This document shows, piece after piece, positions 1 to 8,829 of a DNA stretch of 64,000 nucleotides. The DNA comes from Kangiellaceae bacterium. Its GTDB lineage: Bacteria; Pseudomonadota; Gammaproteobacteria; Enterobacterales; Kangiellaceae. Numbering within the stretch: the first letter of the stretch is position 1; every line of letters begins with the position of its first letter. Made by a program: the position numbers and the translations under genes. The stretch lies in NCBI GenBank assembly GCA_026196875.1, contig JAPHTP010000047.1, positions 1 through 64,000 of the forward strand, written 5' to 3'. Under the pieces are notes generated by a model, which worked only from the letters and a program-made list of their open reading frames with translations, ran no database searches and was not told the origin of the DNA.

Positions 1-2291
1 ACATAGTTATTGCTTTTCGTTTTCTTGCGATAAACGCCTAGCGCCTGGCTGAAATATTGAAATGCTTGTTTGAGCTCCCCTCTACCGTGGGATATTTTAC
101 CAAGCGAACGCAGCGGCGCCGCAAAATAACGATGAAATTCAGGTAAAATTGTTTGTTGTATTTCCAAAGCACGCTTTGAATAAACAAATGCTTCATCATA
201 ACGTTCCATACTTGTCAGTAAGATACTCAAATTATTAAGATAGATGGTAAAGTATGAGTGATTGCTGCCCAAGGTTCTCTCGTGAATTTTTATAGCAACT
301 TTCATAGCCTCTGCGGCAGCTTCAAATTGCCCAACGTCTTGCTGCACACTCGCCAAACCATTCAGTGCAACCGCCATTTCTTGATGTTCATGTGCGCCAA
401 TTTGCTTAAGTAGCTGTATTGATTTTTCGTAGAGCGTCATCGATGCTTCGTATCTTCCAAGCTTTCTTTGTAACTGCCCGTACGCAGTATGCGTTTCCGC
501 ATACTCTATGCTAATACCATTAATTTCCTCGCTAATTAATTCTTCATGTATGCCAATACTCTCTTTAAAAAGCGCTTCCGCTTGATCAAGCTTTCTACCA
601 TTTACGTAAGCTACTCCAAGTGTGGTCAAAGTATTGGCCAGCGTAGTAAACGCAGGTTGAGCCATCTCTCTTTGAATAAGTAGAGATTTTTCCAATAACT
701 CAATACTCCTGTCAATTTCTCCCAGCTCAATATAAACTTCGCCCAGACTCGTCAGCATGTGTGATTGAACTTCAGGTGCTTGCTCTAATCCCGTTAAAAC
801 CTTTTGACGCCCTTGGTCGAGTAATTCTGCAGCCGTCATCTTATTTAAACTGGATACATTGGGATCTGCCGACTTGAAGATATCGAGCATAAAATGCGAG
901 ACTTGTTGAGCTTTGCTTTGTTCTATTTGGCTTAATTCTAAAGCCGATTGGATTTTTTTGGATTGAACCGTGACGGTATAAGCGTAACTTATCAATATTA
1001 ATATGGCACTTGTAATTACCCCCAAACCTTTCCAGTGGCGTCGTGCGTATTTCTTGCTTTGATAAATAAACGTCGCCTGTTGGGCGCTAATCGGCTTGTT
1101 GTTAAAGTAACATTCAATGTCACTTTTAAGCGCGGACATTGAAGCATAACGTTCTTGAGAATTATTACTTAGACATTTAAGAACAATTGCATCGAGATCG
1201 CCAGAAAGCTTACTTTTTAATTGGCCTAGTGAAACACCGCGAACACTTAGGAGTGAACTGTCTTCTGGTGTTTTTAGTGAAGTATTAACCAAGCTAGGTG
1301 TTGTCGGTGGCTCCTCACTCATGACTTTTACCATCTCAACTAAAGATCCGGACATATCTTGATAAGCTTGATGTCCAGTTAGTAACTTATAAAGTACCAG
1401 TCCTAGCAAATAAATATCAGTTGTAGTGGTTATGGGTAAATCGAGCAATTGTTCGGGAGCGGCAAATCCAGGAGTTAAAATTTGATTACCAGTTTGAGTT
1501 AGTTGATTGTCCTTTTCTTCATCAACTAACTTAGCAATACCAAAGTCGACCAACTTCACGGCGCCATTTTCCGTCACCAATATGTTTGAAGGCTTTATAT
1601 CTCTGTGTACGATCAAATTTTTATGAGCAAAGTCTAAAGCGTCTATCACCTGTTTAAGTAGCGAAAGTCGCCTGTCGATAGTTAGCTTGTTGTTATCACA
1701 ATAAAGATCTATCGATTCGCCTTCAACATATTCCATTACAAAATACGGTGTTCCTTCTTTGGTAAAACCACCATCATAAAGCTGCGCTATATTACGGTGC
1801 TCCAAACTGGCTAGCAGGCGTTGCTCTTTTTCAAACCTTTGAATTATTTGAGGATCACGATTAGTATTAGAAAGAACTTTAATCGCGACTCGACGCTCAA
1901 ACGAATCACTGATCTGTGTCGCCAAATATACCCTCCCCATACCACCTCGGCCAATCTCCTTTTCAACCTCATACTTTTCGATCTCAGGAAAGTTCTTATT
2001 TGCATCTTGCTGGGTAGGCTGAACTGGTTGTTCAAGATCAGAAGAGCTGACCGATAACTTATCAAATTCTTGTAGTAAAGGTTCCACCTGAAGTAAATCG
2101 GCCGCTGGAGTGTCGAGAATATTGAGTTTATCAAGATCATTGCAGACTAACTCTTTTAGATCTTGATATAACGCCTCATCATGACGAAATTTATCTAAAT
2201 ATTCGAGCCGTTCAGATTCTGGAATGTCGATAACTTCATCGAGAACTAACTGAATTTCCTGCCATCTTGACTTTGATATCCCTATTGGCAT
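1..2291 (-). CDS. Serine/threonine protein kinase with TPR repeats (C-terminus cut by window edge)
   Basis: Reading down from the ATG at 2291 gives an open frame of about 763 codons that leaves the left edge without a stop. A Hanks-type kinase domain lies at about residues 108-375: glycine loop GRGGMGRVY, the lysine in AIKVL, catalytic HRDIKPSN (near residue 229) and the DFG in VDFGIAK, so all catalytic motifs are intact. A single hydrophobic segment follows at about 420-440, then repeated TPR-like helices to the edge, predicted to lie outside the cytoplasm. A good ribosome site (AAAGGA) precedes the ATG. The gene lies just downstream of an ECF sigma gene on the same strand, a pairing known for TPR/WD40 kinases. 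Inference: the kinase transduces an envelope signal, perhaps to that sigma factor. The substrate is unknown. Confidence 0.93.
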   Translation of the reverse strand, partial: MPIGISKSRWQEIQLVLDEVIDIPESERLEYLDKFRHDEALYQDLKELVCNDLDKLNILDTPAADLLQVEPLLQEFDKLSVSSSDLEQPVQPTQQDANKNFPEIEKYEVEKEIGRGGMGRVYLATQISDSFERRVAIKVLSNTNRDPQIIQRFEKEQRLLASLEHRNIAQLYDGGFTKEGTPYFVMEYVEGESIDLYCDNNKLTIDRRLSLLKQVIDALDFAHKNLIVHRDIKPSNILVTENGAVKLVDFGIAKLVDEEKDNQLTQTGNQILTPGFAAPEQLLDLPITTTTDIYLLGLVLYKLLTGHQAYQDMSGSLVEMVKVMSEEPPTTPSLVNTSLKTPEDSSLLSVRGVSLGQLKSKLSGDLDAIVLKCLSNNSQERYASMSALKSDIECYFNNKPISAQQATFIYQSKKYARRHWKGLGVITSAILILISYAYTVTVQSKKIQSALELSQIEQSKAQQVSHFMLDIFKSADPNVSSLNKMTAAELLDQGRQKVLTGLEQAPEVQSHMLTSLGEVYIELGEIDRSIELLEKSLLIQREMAQPAFTTLANTLTTLGVAYVNGRKLDQAEALFKESIGIHEELISEEINGISIEYAETHTAYGQLQRKLGRYEASMTLYEKSIQLLKQIGAHEHQEMAVALNGLASVQQDVGQFEAAAEAMKVAIKIHERTLGSNHSYFTIYLNNLSILLTSMERYDEAFVYSKRALEIQQTILPEFHRYFAAPLRSLGKISHGRGELKQAFQYFSQALGVYRKKTKSNNY

Positions 2292-2401
2292 ATTGCTTTC
2301 CTTTACATCAAGTCTTTTATATTTCTAGTTGTTAAAGATCCAGATCGATTCAACTTTAAAAAAAAATTTGCTTTAATCTGAAAAACATTCAAGCTAGATC
2401 A

Positions 2402-2950
2402 TTAAATCGCATTAGCGAGAAGTACTTTTGCTTTCTGCCAATTTCTACGTACACTGCGATCACTGATCCCAAGAAGTTCAGCGACTTCGATTTCTGTCAT
2501 TCCGGCAAAAAAACGAAGCTCTACCAATCGGCCCAATTCAGGATCAAATGACTCAAGTTCGGTTAACGCCCTATCGATGGCAATTAGTTCATCAATATTT
2601 TTATCGTCTTGTTTCAGATCATCTACGCTGCCGGTTTTCTGCCATTCAGCGCCGCGTTTTTGTGTTTGCTTTTGTTTTGAATAATTGATCAAGATTTGGC
2701 GCATGGCTTTTGCAGCGATAGCAAAAAAGTGGTTTCTGTCTTGGCTTACAATGTTTTCACTTCCCGAAAGTTTAAGATAAGCCTCATTAACCAGTGCAGT
2801 AGTGCAAATAGTTTCCACCGCCCATACATTACCAAGTTGGCGGTGAGCAATACGACGAAGCTCCTGGTAAATAACCGGAAAGATCTTTTCCAAAGCATTT
2901 TCATCGCCTTGTTGGTAACTTGAAAGCATTTGTGTGAAGTTTTCTATCAT
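2402..2950 (-). CDS. ECF-type RNA polymerase sigma factor (Sig-70_X6/TIGR02999-like)
   Basis: This 182-residue protein has the two-domain ECF layout. Region 2 is at about residues 20-90 (KIFPVIYQELRRIAHRQLG, then FFAIAAKAMRQILINYSK). Region 4 is at about 125-180 with a helix-turn-helix (EIEVAELLGISDRSVRRNW). The QELRRIAHRQL and AAKAMRQILINYSK segments are typical of the ECF group often encoded beside TPR or WD40 Ser/Thr kinases, and the next gene downstream is such a kinase. No anti-sigma gene is adjacent, so activity may be controlled by phosphorylation or by expression; this is inference. The family call is firm, the regulon unknown. Confidence 0.93.
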   Translation of the reverse strand: MIENFTQMLSSYQQGDENALEKIFPVIYQELRRIAHRQLGNVWAVETICTTALVNEAYLKLSGSENIVSQDRNHFFAIAAKAMRQILINYSKQKQTQKRGAEWQKTGSVDDLKQDDKNIDELIAIDRALTELESFDPELGRLVELRFFAGMTEIEVAELLGISDRSVRRNWQKAKVLLANAI

Positions 2951-3102
2951 ATAAGTTAACGCCCTATCCTCTGGCCATAATGCTCAATGTTTTTTCAAGT
3001 TGTATGTTAAAGCTATCATTAATAAGAAGTATTTAGCCAACGAATATAATCGATATGAGATGGGTTGCCAATGGAGTGAAACCAAATATCTCGAAGTGAT
3101 AT

Positions 3103-4035
3103 TTAATTTGATAATATCTCATCAAGCTGAAGTTTGTTTTCAGTTCGCTGAAAATAATTTATCAAGAAGTCAGTAAACACTTTAACTTTCGCCGAAACAA
3201 ATTGTCTATGCGAGTAAATAGCAACAATCTTCCTTTCATTAAAACTCCATTCGGGAAGCAATACTTTTAAGGCCCCATCAAGTACGTCTGACTTCAAATA
3301 GTAATCAGGCAGGTAAGCCAGTCCCAAGCCTTTTTTAACTGCCGCTCTCAGTGCTAGTCCACTATTGCTACGCCAATGGCTTTTCACTTTTAGCGCTAAT
3401 TCGCTCTCCTCTTCACTTTGCCTTAGACGCCAAGGCTTAGTATTACCTCGTTCCATAAATAAAAGGCATTTATGTCCTTTAATGTCATCTGGACTATTCA
3501 GTGGAGCGTCAGAGTCTTCAATATATTTAGGGCTCGCAACTATGTAGAATCGAGTGGTTGTGAGCGGAACATTAACCACATTAATATCGTTGCGCTCGCC
3601 CACCTGCAATGCAATGTCGTACTCACCTTCAAGTAAATCGACTTTTCGGCTAGTAAAATCTAGTTCAATTTCTAAGTTAGGATACTCATGCAGGAACTCC
3701 GAGATCGCTGGAACCAAGTGGACTTCCCCTAATAAAAAAGGAGAGCTGACTCGCAACACACCTTGTACCGTACGATGTAAATGAGTGACCGAGCTTTCTG
3801 CATCATCGAGCGCTTCAACAATCCGGGTACATTGGTGATAAAACTGCTGACCTACCTCAGTTAAATTAAGTCTTCTCGTGGTACGTTGCAGTAACCTACT
3901 CCCTAGTCTCTCTTCTAGACGGCTAACTTGTTGACTCACATGGCTTTTCGAAATTCCCAATATAGCGGCGGCAGCGGAAAAGGAGCCGCTATTTACCACT
4001 TGGACGAACTCTTCGATACCTTGCCAACGACTCAT
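3103..4035 (-). CDS. LysR-family transcriptional regulator
   Basis: The protein has 310 residues, the usual LysR length. The N-terminal winged helix-turn-helix is at residues 1-60 (FVQVVNSGSFSAAAAILGIS, then LEERLGSRLLQRTTRRLNLTE). A periplasmic-binding-like effector domain runs from about 90 to 295. The RTTRRLNLTEVG signature places it in the large CrgA/AaeR-like group. It is divergent from the ATP synthase c-subunit-like gene, with 116 bp between their starts, so by the usual LysR logic it may control that gene as well as itself. The effector cannot be read from the sequence. Confidence 0.94.
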   Translation of the reverse strand: MSRWQGIEEFVQVVNSGSFSAAAAILGISKSHVSQQVSRLEERLGSRLLQRTTRRLNLTEVGQQFYHQCTRIVEALDDAESSVTHLHRTVQGVLRVSSPFLLGEVHLVPAISEFLHEYPNLEIELDFTSRKVDLLEGEYDIALQVGERNDINVVNVPLTTTRFYIVASPKYIEDSDAPLNSPDDIKGHKCLLFMERGNTKPWRLRQSEEESELALKVKSHWRSNSGLALRAAVKKGLGLAYLPDYYLKSDVLDGALKVLLPEWSFNERKIVAIYSHRQFVSAKVKVFTDFLINYFQRTENKLQLDEILSN

Positions 4036-4151
4036 GAAATAGCTCCTTTATACTGTTCACATTTGTGAACAGTATTATCACAGATTAGAGTATTATCAAT
4101 CAATTGAAAACAGTCTAATATATCTATGTTGTTCAAACGAGAGGACTAATT

Positions 4152-4400
4152 ATGGACCCCCAAGACTTAATTAAAGCAGCGAGTATTATTGCAACAGCCA
4201 TTATTTTAGCCGGAGCAGCCATTGGCTCTGGACTTGGTATTGGAAAAGTCGCGGCCAAGTTTATAGAAAGTGCCGCACGGCAACCTTCATTGGCTAAAGA
4301 CCTGCAAGTGAAAACAATGATTATGGCCGCGTTTTTGGATGCGGTTCCGATGATTGCGGTTGGGATTGGGTTGCTAATTTTGTTTACTGCTCCTTCCTAA
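4152..4400 (+). CDS. atpE: F-type ATP synthase c subunit (proteolipid), isolated copy
   Basis: An 82-residue hairpin of two membrane helices. Helix 1 carries the glycine-rich packing motif (GAAIGSGLGIG). The polar loop contains the conserved ARQP, and helix 2 carries the ion-binding acid in FLDAVPMIAVGIGL (Asp63). In the family this Asp is protonated and deprotonated as the c-ring turns in F0. All key residues are present, so the copy looks functional. It is not in an atp operon: the neighbours are a divergent LysR gene and an unrelated lipoprotein, and a terminator-like hairpin follows directly. It may be the only atpE, displaced from its operon, or a second copy; the window cannot decide. 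GAGAGGA provides the ribosome site. Confidence 0.9.
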   Translation: MDPQDLIKAASIIATAIILAGAAIGSGLGIGKVAAKFIESAARQPSLAKDLQVKTMIMAAFLDAVPMIAVGIGLLILFTAPS

Positions 4401-4425
4401 ATCCTCTAGCGTTACTGAATAAAAC

Positions 4426-4465
4426 AGTCGGGACACTTGAACAATTGTCCTGACTTTCCCCTTTT
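4426..4465 (+). terminator. Rho-independent terminator-like hairpin after the c-subunit gene
   Basis: Nine-base stem AGTCGGGAC (4426-4434) pairs with GTCCTGACT (4447-4455) with one G-U pair. It is followed by a T/C-rich tail ending in TTTT. It lies 26 bases after the stop of the c-subunit gene and supports a single-gene transcript. Confidence 0.7.
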
Positions 4466-4548
4466 CTGTCTTCGTTTTCTTAACTGTCAACCAAATTAAC
4501 TCCAACTCGTTTTACTTATTTGGATCAAAGAATGAATAAGAGGTTTTC

Positions 4549-5700
4549 GTGATAGTTAGGCAACTAGTTACGCAATTAAACACCCTATGCGCAATAACTT
4601 TAATAATGATTTCAGTGGGATGCGGAGGCTCTTCTGATCAAGCGGAAACTCTTCCTCCAATCGATGAAGGATCATTAGATATAACAATACCTGACAACAT
4701 CTTTACGTCTAATCCGCAAGGCGATATCAGCTATCAAACATTGAGCAACCGAGATCCTGATTGTGCGAGTTACGCAGGAAATTACACTGCGACTATTATC
4801 GACCAGCAACAATCAGTCATTTTATCTAGCTATCTTGAAATTACTACCGATGAAGAATACTGTACTTTCACTAGCAATAATATTCCACAACATGACGTCG
4901 GTGCGAATACAACTACCGGCGCCAGCTTCGCAACAATGGTAACGCCTAACACATTGCCTTATGTTGTCAAAATAAAAAGGCATCCAGTTAAAACTTCACA
5001 AGCAACTTATGTACAAAAAGTTGCCAGCCATTTAACTCTCAACGGAATCATGTTGAACGGTGTTGATCTTGATGTGGATTCTGCTTTTTGCTATCACCCA
5101 GACTTTACAACTGAAAATCAGATAGGCCTAGGCACAAGAGACCAATGTGGGCTATTTGCAGATTGGTATGCTATTCCCGCTCGAAATCCTCAGAATGTAG
5201 TTCTAGATGAATACACCGGACATGCGTTTGATGGCAGATATCATTATCATGGTGACAATCATGCGCTCTCGGAGGTAGAGGAAGGTGACATCCTGCAAGC
5301 CGCAAATTTAACCTCAGAAGCAGGTTCTCCTGTAATAGGATTCGCGCCCGATGGATTTCCGATTTACGGCCATTATTTCTTTGACGTCGGAACGGGTGAG
5401 CAGAGAAAAGCAAAATCAAGCTGGAGAACTTATACTACTGAAAGAGAAACTCCTGAAGGCTCTGAAATTCAGGCTCCTTCAATTGCGACTCACCCAAGGG
5501 GAATGTTTGTTGAAGACTGGTATTATGAAGAAGGCTTTGGCGATCTGGATGAATGTAATGGAATGACCGATGCCTATGGAAACTACGCCTATTATTACAC
5601 TGAAGATTATCCTTACGGTCCAGTCTGCTCTTTTGGAGAACCGGATCCGTCGTTTACTAAAATAAATACTGAGTATGATGACGGCGGGGCTAATGATTGA
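4549..5700 (+). CDS. YHYH-domain lipoprotein
   Basis: The GTG start at 4549 is preceded by AAGAGG. The 383-residue product opens with a lipoprotein-type signal ending at Cys25 (ISVGC), followed by a Gly/Ser linker. The motif FDGRYHYHGD at about residues 228-236 and the downstream SPVIGFAPDGFPIYGHY are hallmarks of the YHYH domain family, whose function is not established; the His-rich motif suggests metal binding (inference). Several paired cysteines fit an exported location. It stands alone: the atpE-like gene upstream has its own terminator. The family call is confident, the role unknown. Confidence 0.88.
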   Translation: MIVRQLVTQLNTLCAITLIMISVGCGGSSDQAETLPPIDEGSLDITIPDNIFTSNPQGDISYQTLSNRDPDCASYAGNYTATIIDQQQSVILSSYLEITTDEEYCTFTSNNIPQHDVGANTTTGASFATMVTPNTLPYVVKIKRHPVKTSQATYVQKVASHLTLNGIMLNGVDLDVDSAFCYHPDFTTENQIGLGTRDQCGLFADWYAIPARNPQNVVLDEYTGHAFDGRYHYHGDNHALSEVEEGDILQAANLTSEAGSPVIGFAPDGFPIYGHYFFDVGTGEQRKAKSSWRTYTTERETPEGSEIQAPSIATHPRGMFVEDWYYEEGFGDLDECNGMTDAYGNYAYYYTEDYPYGPVCSFGEPDPSFTKINTEYDDGGAND

Positions 5701-6012
5701 ATCCTATTAATTACAAATCAATTGATTGGCCCCTCAGGCTTTGCCTCTAAGACTTCCCCATAGGACTCAAAATAATAATTGGCAGAAAATTTACAATTTC
5801 TGTCAGGATAATTAAATCTATCCCTTTACAGTTACGCTAAATTGCTCTCTGCAGCAAACGTTCAATGCTCGATAGATATAGCAATTAATTAATCACTCTA
5901 CTCTTTTATTTCGCTTAAATTTTAGACAAAACTTATTCAGCTGCGGTTAAAGTTTCGTGTGATAAAAATGATCATAAGAAAGGCATTACTTTCAATCAAG
6001 GAGGTATAAACA
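5701..6012 (+). other. Intergenic stretch, no gene seen
   Basis: AT-rich spacer of 312 bases. It contains a perfect 12-base palindrome AATCAATTGATT at 5716-5727 and, at its end, the strong AAGGAGG ribosome site of the next small gene. No open frame with a plausible start and no T-tailed hairpin was found. Confidence 0.5.
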
Positions 6013-6201
6013 ATGACTTGGCAAACACTTAAAAATGCTACCAAACATATGGATTCATTGAAAAAGGAAAACGAAGAGTTAAGGTCTGCAATTCAGGAAA
6101 TTATTGAGCGGTATAAAAATCAATCTAGCCAAAAATCAGATGGGCGATTTGAGAGCGAAATACTAAGCGACTTAACCCATTTAATTGCGGCGACAGACTA
6201 A
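6013..6201 (+). CDS. Small coiled-coil protein, unrecognised
   Basis: A 62-residue protein preceded by an almost ideal ribosome site (AAGGAGG, 8 bases before the ATG), which is the main reason to accept it. Residues 12-35 form a strongly charged amphipathic helix with heptad-like spacing (MDSLKKENEELRSAIQEII), predicted as a coiled coil. The tail is polar and there is no signal or membrane segment, so it should be cytoplasmic. I do not recognise the family. It is monocistronic, followed by a long inverted repeat. Dimerisation is likely; nothing more can be said. Confidence 0.72.
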   Translation: MTWQTLKNATKHMDSLKKENEELRSAIQEIIERYKNQSSQKSDGRFESEILSDLTHLIAATD

Positions 6202-6219
6202 ACTCTTGAATGATAGTTA

Positions 6220-6293
6220 GCCCCATCAAAAACTCGACTATGGCAATTTCCAATACTGACTTGCCAAATATAATTATAGTTGCATGATGGGGC
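6220..6293 (+). repeat. Nested inverted repeat in the 568-bp gap before dbpA
   Basis: GCCCCATCA (6220-6228) pairs perfectly with TGATGGGGC (6285-6293). A second perfect stem, TGGCAA/TTGCCA (6241-6246/6261-6266), sits inside. A T-rich run follows from about 6297, so it may act as a terminator for the small gene upstream, though the long loop is unusual. The rest of 6202-6769 shows no credible gene; it is AT-rich and presumably holds the dbpA promoter. Confidence 0.5.
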
Positions 6294-6769
6294 GTGTTGT
6301 TTTATAAAATTTTTTGGATAAAAAACAAGATTGGACAAACTGATTGTTCGTCTGATTTCGATAGTGTACAAACCAAGTGCAGTGCAATCTATAGAAACAG
6401 TGAAATGATGACGTTACGAAAGTTGATACATGAAAATTGATACATTAGGACAGTCAAAACGAGTTTATCGCATATAAAAGCCTTGTGTTGGCGAGAATAA
6501 GCTCGAGTATGGAGTCGGTATCGCTTTTCATATTTAATTCTGATTGCAACTTAACTGACTCTTTTAACTGGCAAATACCACTACTACTCTATTCACCGCT
6601 TGTAACTCTAGTCTAGTTTCTGAAAATTAACCTATCATTACCTTATTTTCAGCGTATAATCTCGCGAAGCTCGTGAATCAATGGAAGCCAGAGACTCAGT
6701 TGTTCTTATTGAAAACTCAATTTCAATTGATTTTGTTCTAACTTCGCCAAACCACAGGTATTAACCACC

Positions 6770-8152
6770 GTGTCAGAAACAACCTTTTCCACATTATCAC
6801 TTACTACTCGTGAACTGAAAAACTTACAGTCGTTAGGCTATGAGACAATGACGCCAATTCAGTCTGCAAGTATTCCCTTGATAATTGAGGGTAAAGATCT
6901 TATTGCTCAAGCGAAAACTGGTAGCGGAAAAACCGCGGCTTTCGGCATCGGCCTTCTACATAAACTCGACCCCGGCTTTTTTGAAACGCAAGCGCTAGTA
7001 ATTTGTCCAACTCGCGAGCTTGCCGATCAAGTTAGTAACGAGTTGCGACGGTTGGCGAGAGCTATTCCGAATACTAAAATCACCGTACTATGCGGGGGCA
7101 AACCAATGGGGGGGCAACTCGCTTCGTTGGAACATAAACCGCATGTTGTAGTAGGTACACCTGGGCGTTTACTCAAACATTTAAATAAAGGCTCGTTAAC
7201 GCTTCATCACTTATCTACGCTGGTTCTCGATGAAGCGGACCGAATGTTAGATATGGGATTTTTAGATGATATCAATGCGGTTATTGAACGTACACCTGAT
7301 GATCGGCAAACTTTGTTATTCTCAGCAACTTATCCGGATGAAATAAAATCAATTAGCCGATCAGTTCAAAATAATCCAGTAAATATTAAAGTTGAATCGC
7401 GTCATAAAGAGAATCAGATTCAACAAGCTTTCTATGATGTTGAAGATCAATCAAGAGGATCTCTTTTATTAAAAATACTCCAACATTACCAACCAACAGC
7501 TTGTGTCGTTTTTTGTAATCGGAAACAACAGTGCGATGAAGTTGCGAACTCTCTCGTTCAACAAGGCATTTCCGCTAAAGCATTGCACGGAGATATGGAA
7601 CAGAACGAGCGCGACTTGGTTTTGACTCAGTTCTCAAATGGTAGTTGCAGCATTCTAATTGCTACCGACGTTGCTGCAAGAGGACTTGATATCAAGGAGC
7701 TTCCAATGGTTGTAAATTTTGAGTTATCACACGATCCGGAAGTCCATGTGCACAGGATAGGAAGAACCGGTAGAGCAGATACTAAGGGCATTGCGGTGAG
7801 TCTCTTTAAATTATCTGAAATGCCAAAAGTCATTGCTATTGAAAATGAATGCAAACAAGATTTGCCGATGGAAGATATAGGCGAGCTTAATACGTCTAAG
7901 GCTTTCAAGCCAAAACCCCAAATGGTCACCATTGGTATCAATGGTGGTCGTAAGGATAAATTACGAGCAGGTGACATTCTGGGCGCACTAACCGCCAATC
8001 AAAAAATTGCGGGAAGTGCTATAGGAAAAATAGACCGGTTCGACAGACTCACTTATGTTGCAGTTGATCGACGGGATTCAAATACAGCGCTCGACCTTTT
8101 GACTAAAGGAAAGATAAAAGGCCGGCAGTTCAAAGCTAGATTTGTAAAGTGA
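6770..8152 (+). CDS. dbpA: ATP-dependent RNA helicase DbpA
   Basis: A 460-residue DEAD-box helicase, matching the family length. The Q motif (MTPIQSASIPL), Walker A (AKTGSGKT), DEAD (VLDEADRMLD), SAT (LLFSATY) and motif VI (HRIGRTGRAD) are in order over residues 1-370. The C-terminal 75 residues (from VTIGINGGRKDKLRAGDILG) are the DbpA RNA-binding domain, which in E. coli recognises hairpin 92 of 23S rRNA and directs the helicase to late 50S assembly. That domain separates it from other DEAD-box proteins. The start is GTG at 6770. It is cytoplasmic and transcribed alone. Confidence 0.96.
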   Translation: MSETTFSTLSLTTRELKNLQSLGYETMTPIQSASIPLIIEGKDLIAQAKTGSGKTAAFGIGLLHKLDPGFFETQALVICPTRELADQVSNELRRLARAIPNTKITVLCGGKPMGGQLASLEHKPHVVVGTPGRLLKHLNKGSLTLHHLSTLVLDEADRMLDMGFLDDINAVIERTPDDRQTLLFSATYPDEIKSISRSVQNNPVNIKVESRHKENQIQQAFYDVEDQSRGSLLLKILQHYQPTACVVFCNRKQQCDEVANSLVQQGISAKALHGDMEQNERDLVLTQFSNGSCSILIATDVAARGLDIKELPMVVNFELSHDPEVHVHRIGRTGRADTKGIAVSLFKLSEMPKVIAIENECKQDLPMEDIGELNTSKAFKPKPQMVTIGINGGRKDKLRAGDILGALTANQKIAGSAIGKIDRFDRLTYVAVDRRDSNTALDLLTKGKIKGRQFKARFVK

Positions 8153-8194
8153 CCTTTTTCTCATATTTGAGTGGTTCCTAAAAATCCTTCACAT

Positions 8195-8725
8195 CTACTT
8201 TTTTGCAAACCACGGACGCATACTGGATAAGACACCGTCTTTCAAAATAAATTTATGTATGAGTGCCGCCATTATATGCATGATAACTAATCCAATCAGT
8301 ACTTTTACAGAGGTCGAATGAACTAGCCGTAGTGCGGCAAAGGTTTGAGTATCAGCATTACCATTTAATGAAATACTGCCAAACAATTGTACCGGTAGTT
8401 GATGAAAATTAGCGGTCAAATAGCCCGTTAAAGGCACCAGCACCATTAATAAATACAATGCATAATGTAGCAATTTCGCTACGGTCGCCTGTTTTGATGC
8501 TAACTCGTGTTGTGGTCGTTCGTGCCTTAAGACAAAGCGTTTGCTAATACGTATCAGTATCAGCACGGTAATTATTGTGCCGATACTCGAATGTCCAATA
8601 AGCATCTCTATGCGGTCAGTGTCACCCATTTCTGGGTAAAATCCTTGCAATGCAAAAAACATTAAAATGATTAACGCCGCCATTAACCAATGCAGCAACT
8701 TATATGACCAGCTAAAAGACTTCAT
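8195..8725 (-). CDS. Cytochrome b561
   Basis: A 176-residue inner-membrane protein with four predicted helices (about 8-26, 44-62, 86-106, 140-162). It has histidines at positions typical of the prokaryotic b561 family: LLHWLMA near the start, IGHSSIG in helix 2, KLLHYALYLLM in helix 3 and VIMHIMAALIH in helix 4. These would bind two b hemes and pass electrons between quinol and an acceptor. The signature WLMAALIILMFF and the length match CybB-like proteins. It is divergent from a LysR gene that may regulate it. The electron partner is not evident. Confidence 0.92.
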   Translation of the reverse strand: MKSFSWSYKLLHWLMAALIILMFFALQGFYPEMGDTDRIEMLIGHSSIGTIITVLILIRISKRFVLRHERPQHELASKQATVAKLLHYALYLLMVLVPLTGYLTANFHQLPVQLFGSISLNGNADTQTFAALRLVHSTSVKVLIGLVIMHIMAALIHKFILKDGVLSSMRPWFAKK

Positions 8726-8829
8726 TGTCCACCTCCAGATAAAAAACCAACAATTAGTTTATGTAACCCAGTTTAATTGATAGTCTTAGATAGATAATTA
8801 GCTAAAAATACAAAAGATTGTTTTATCAG

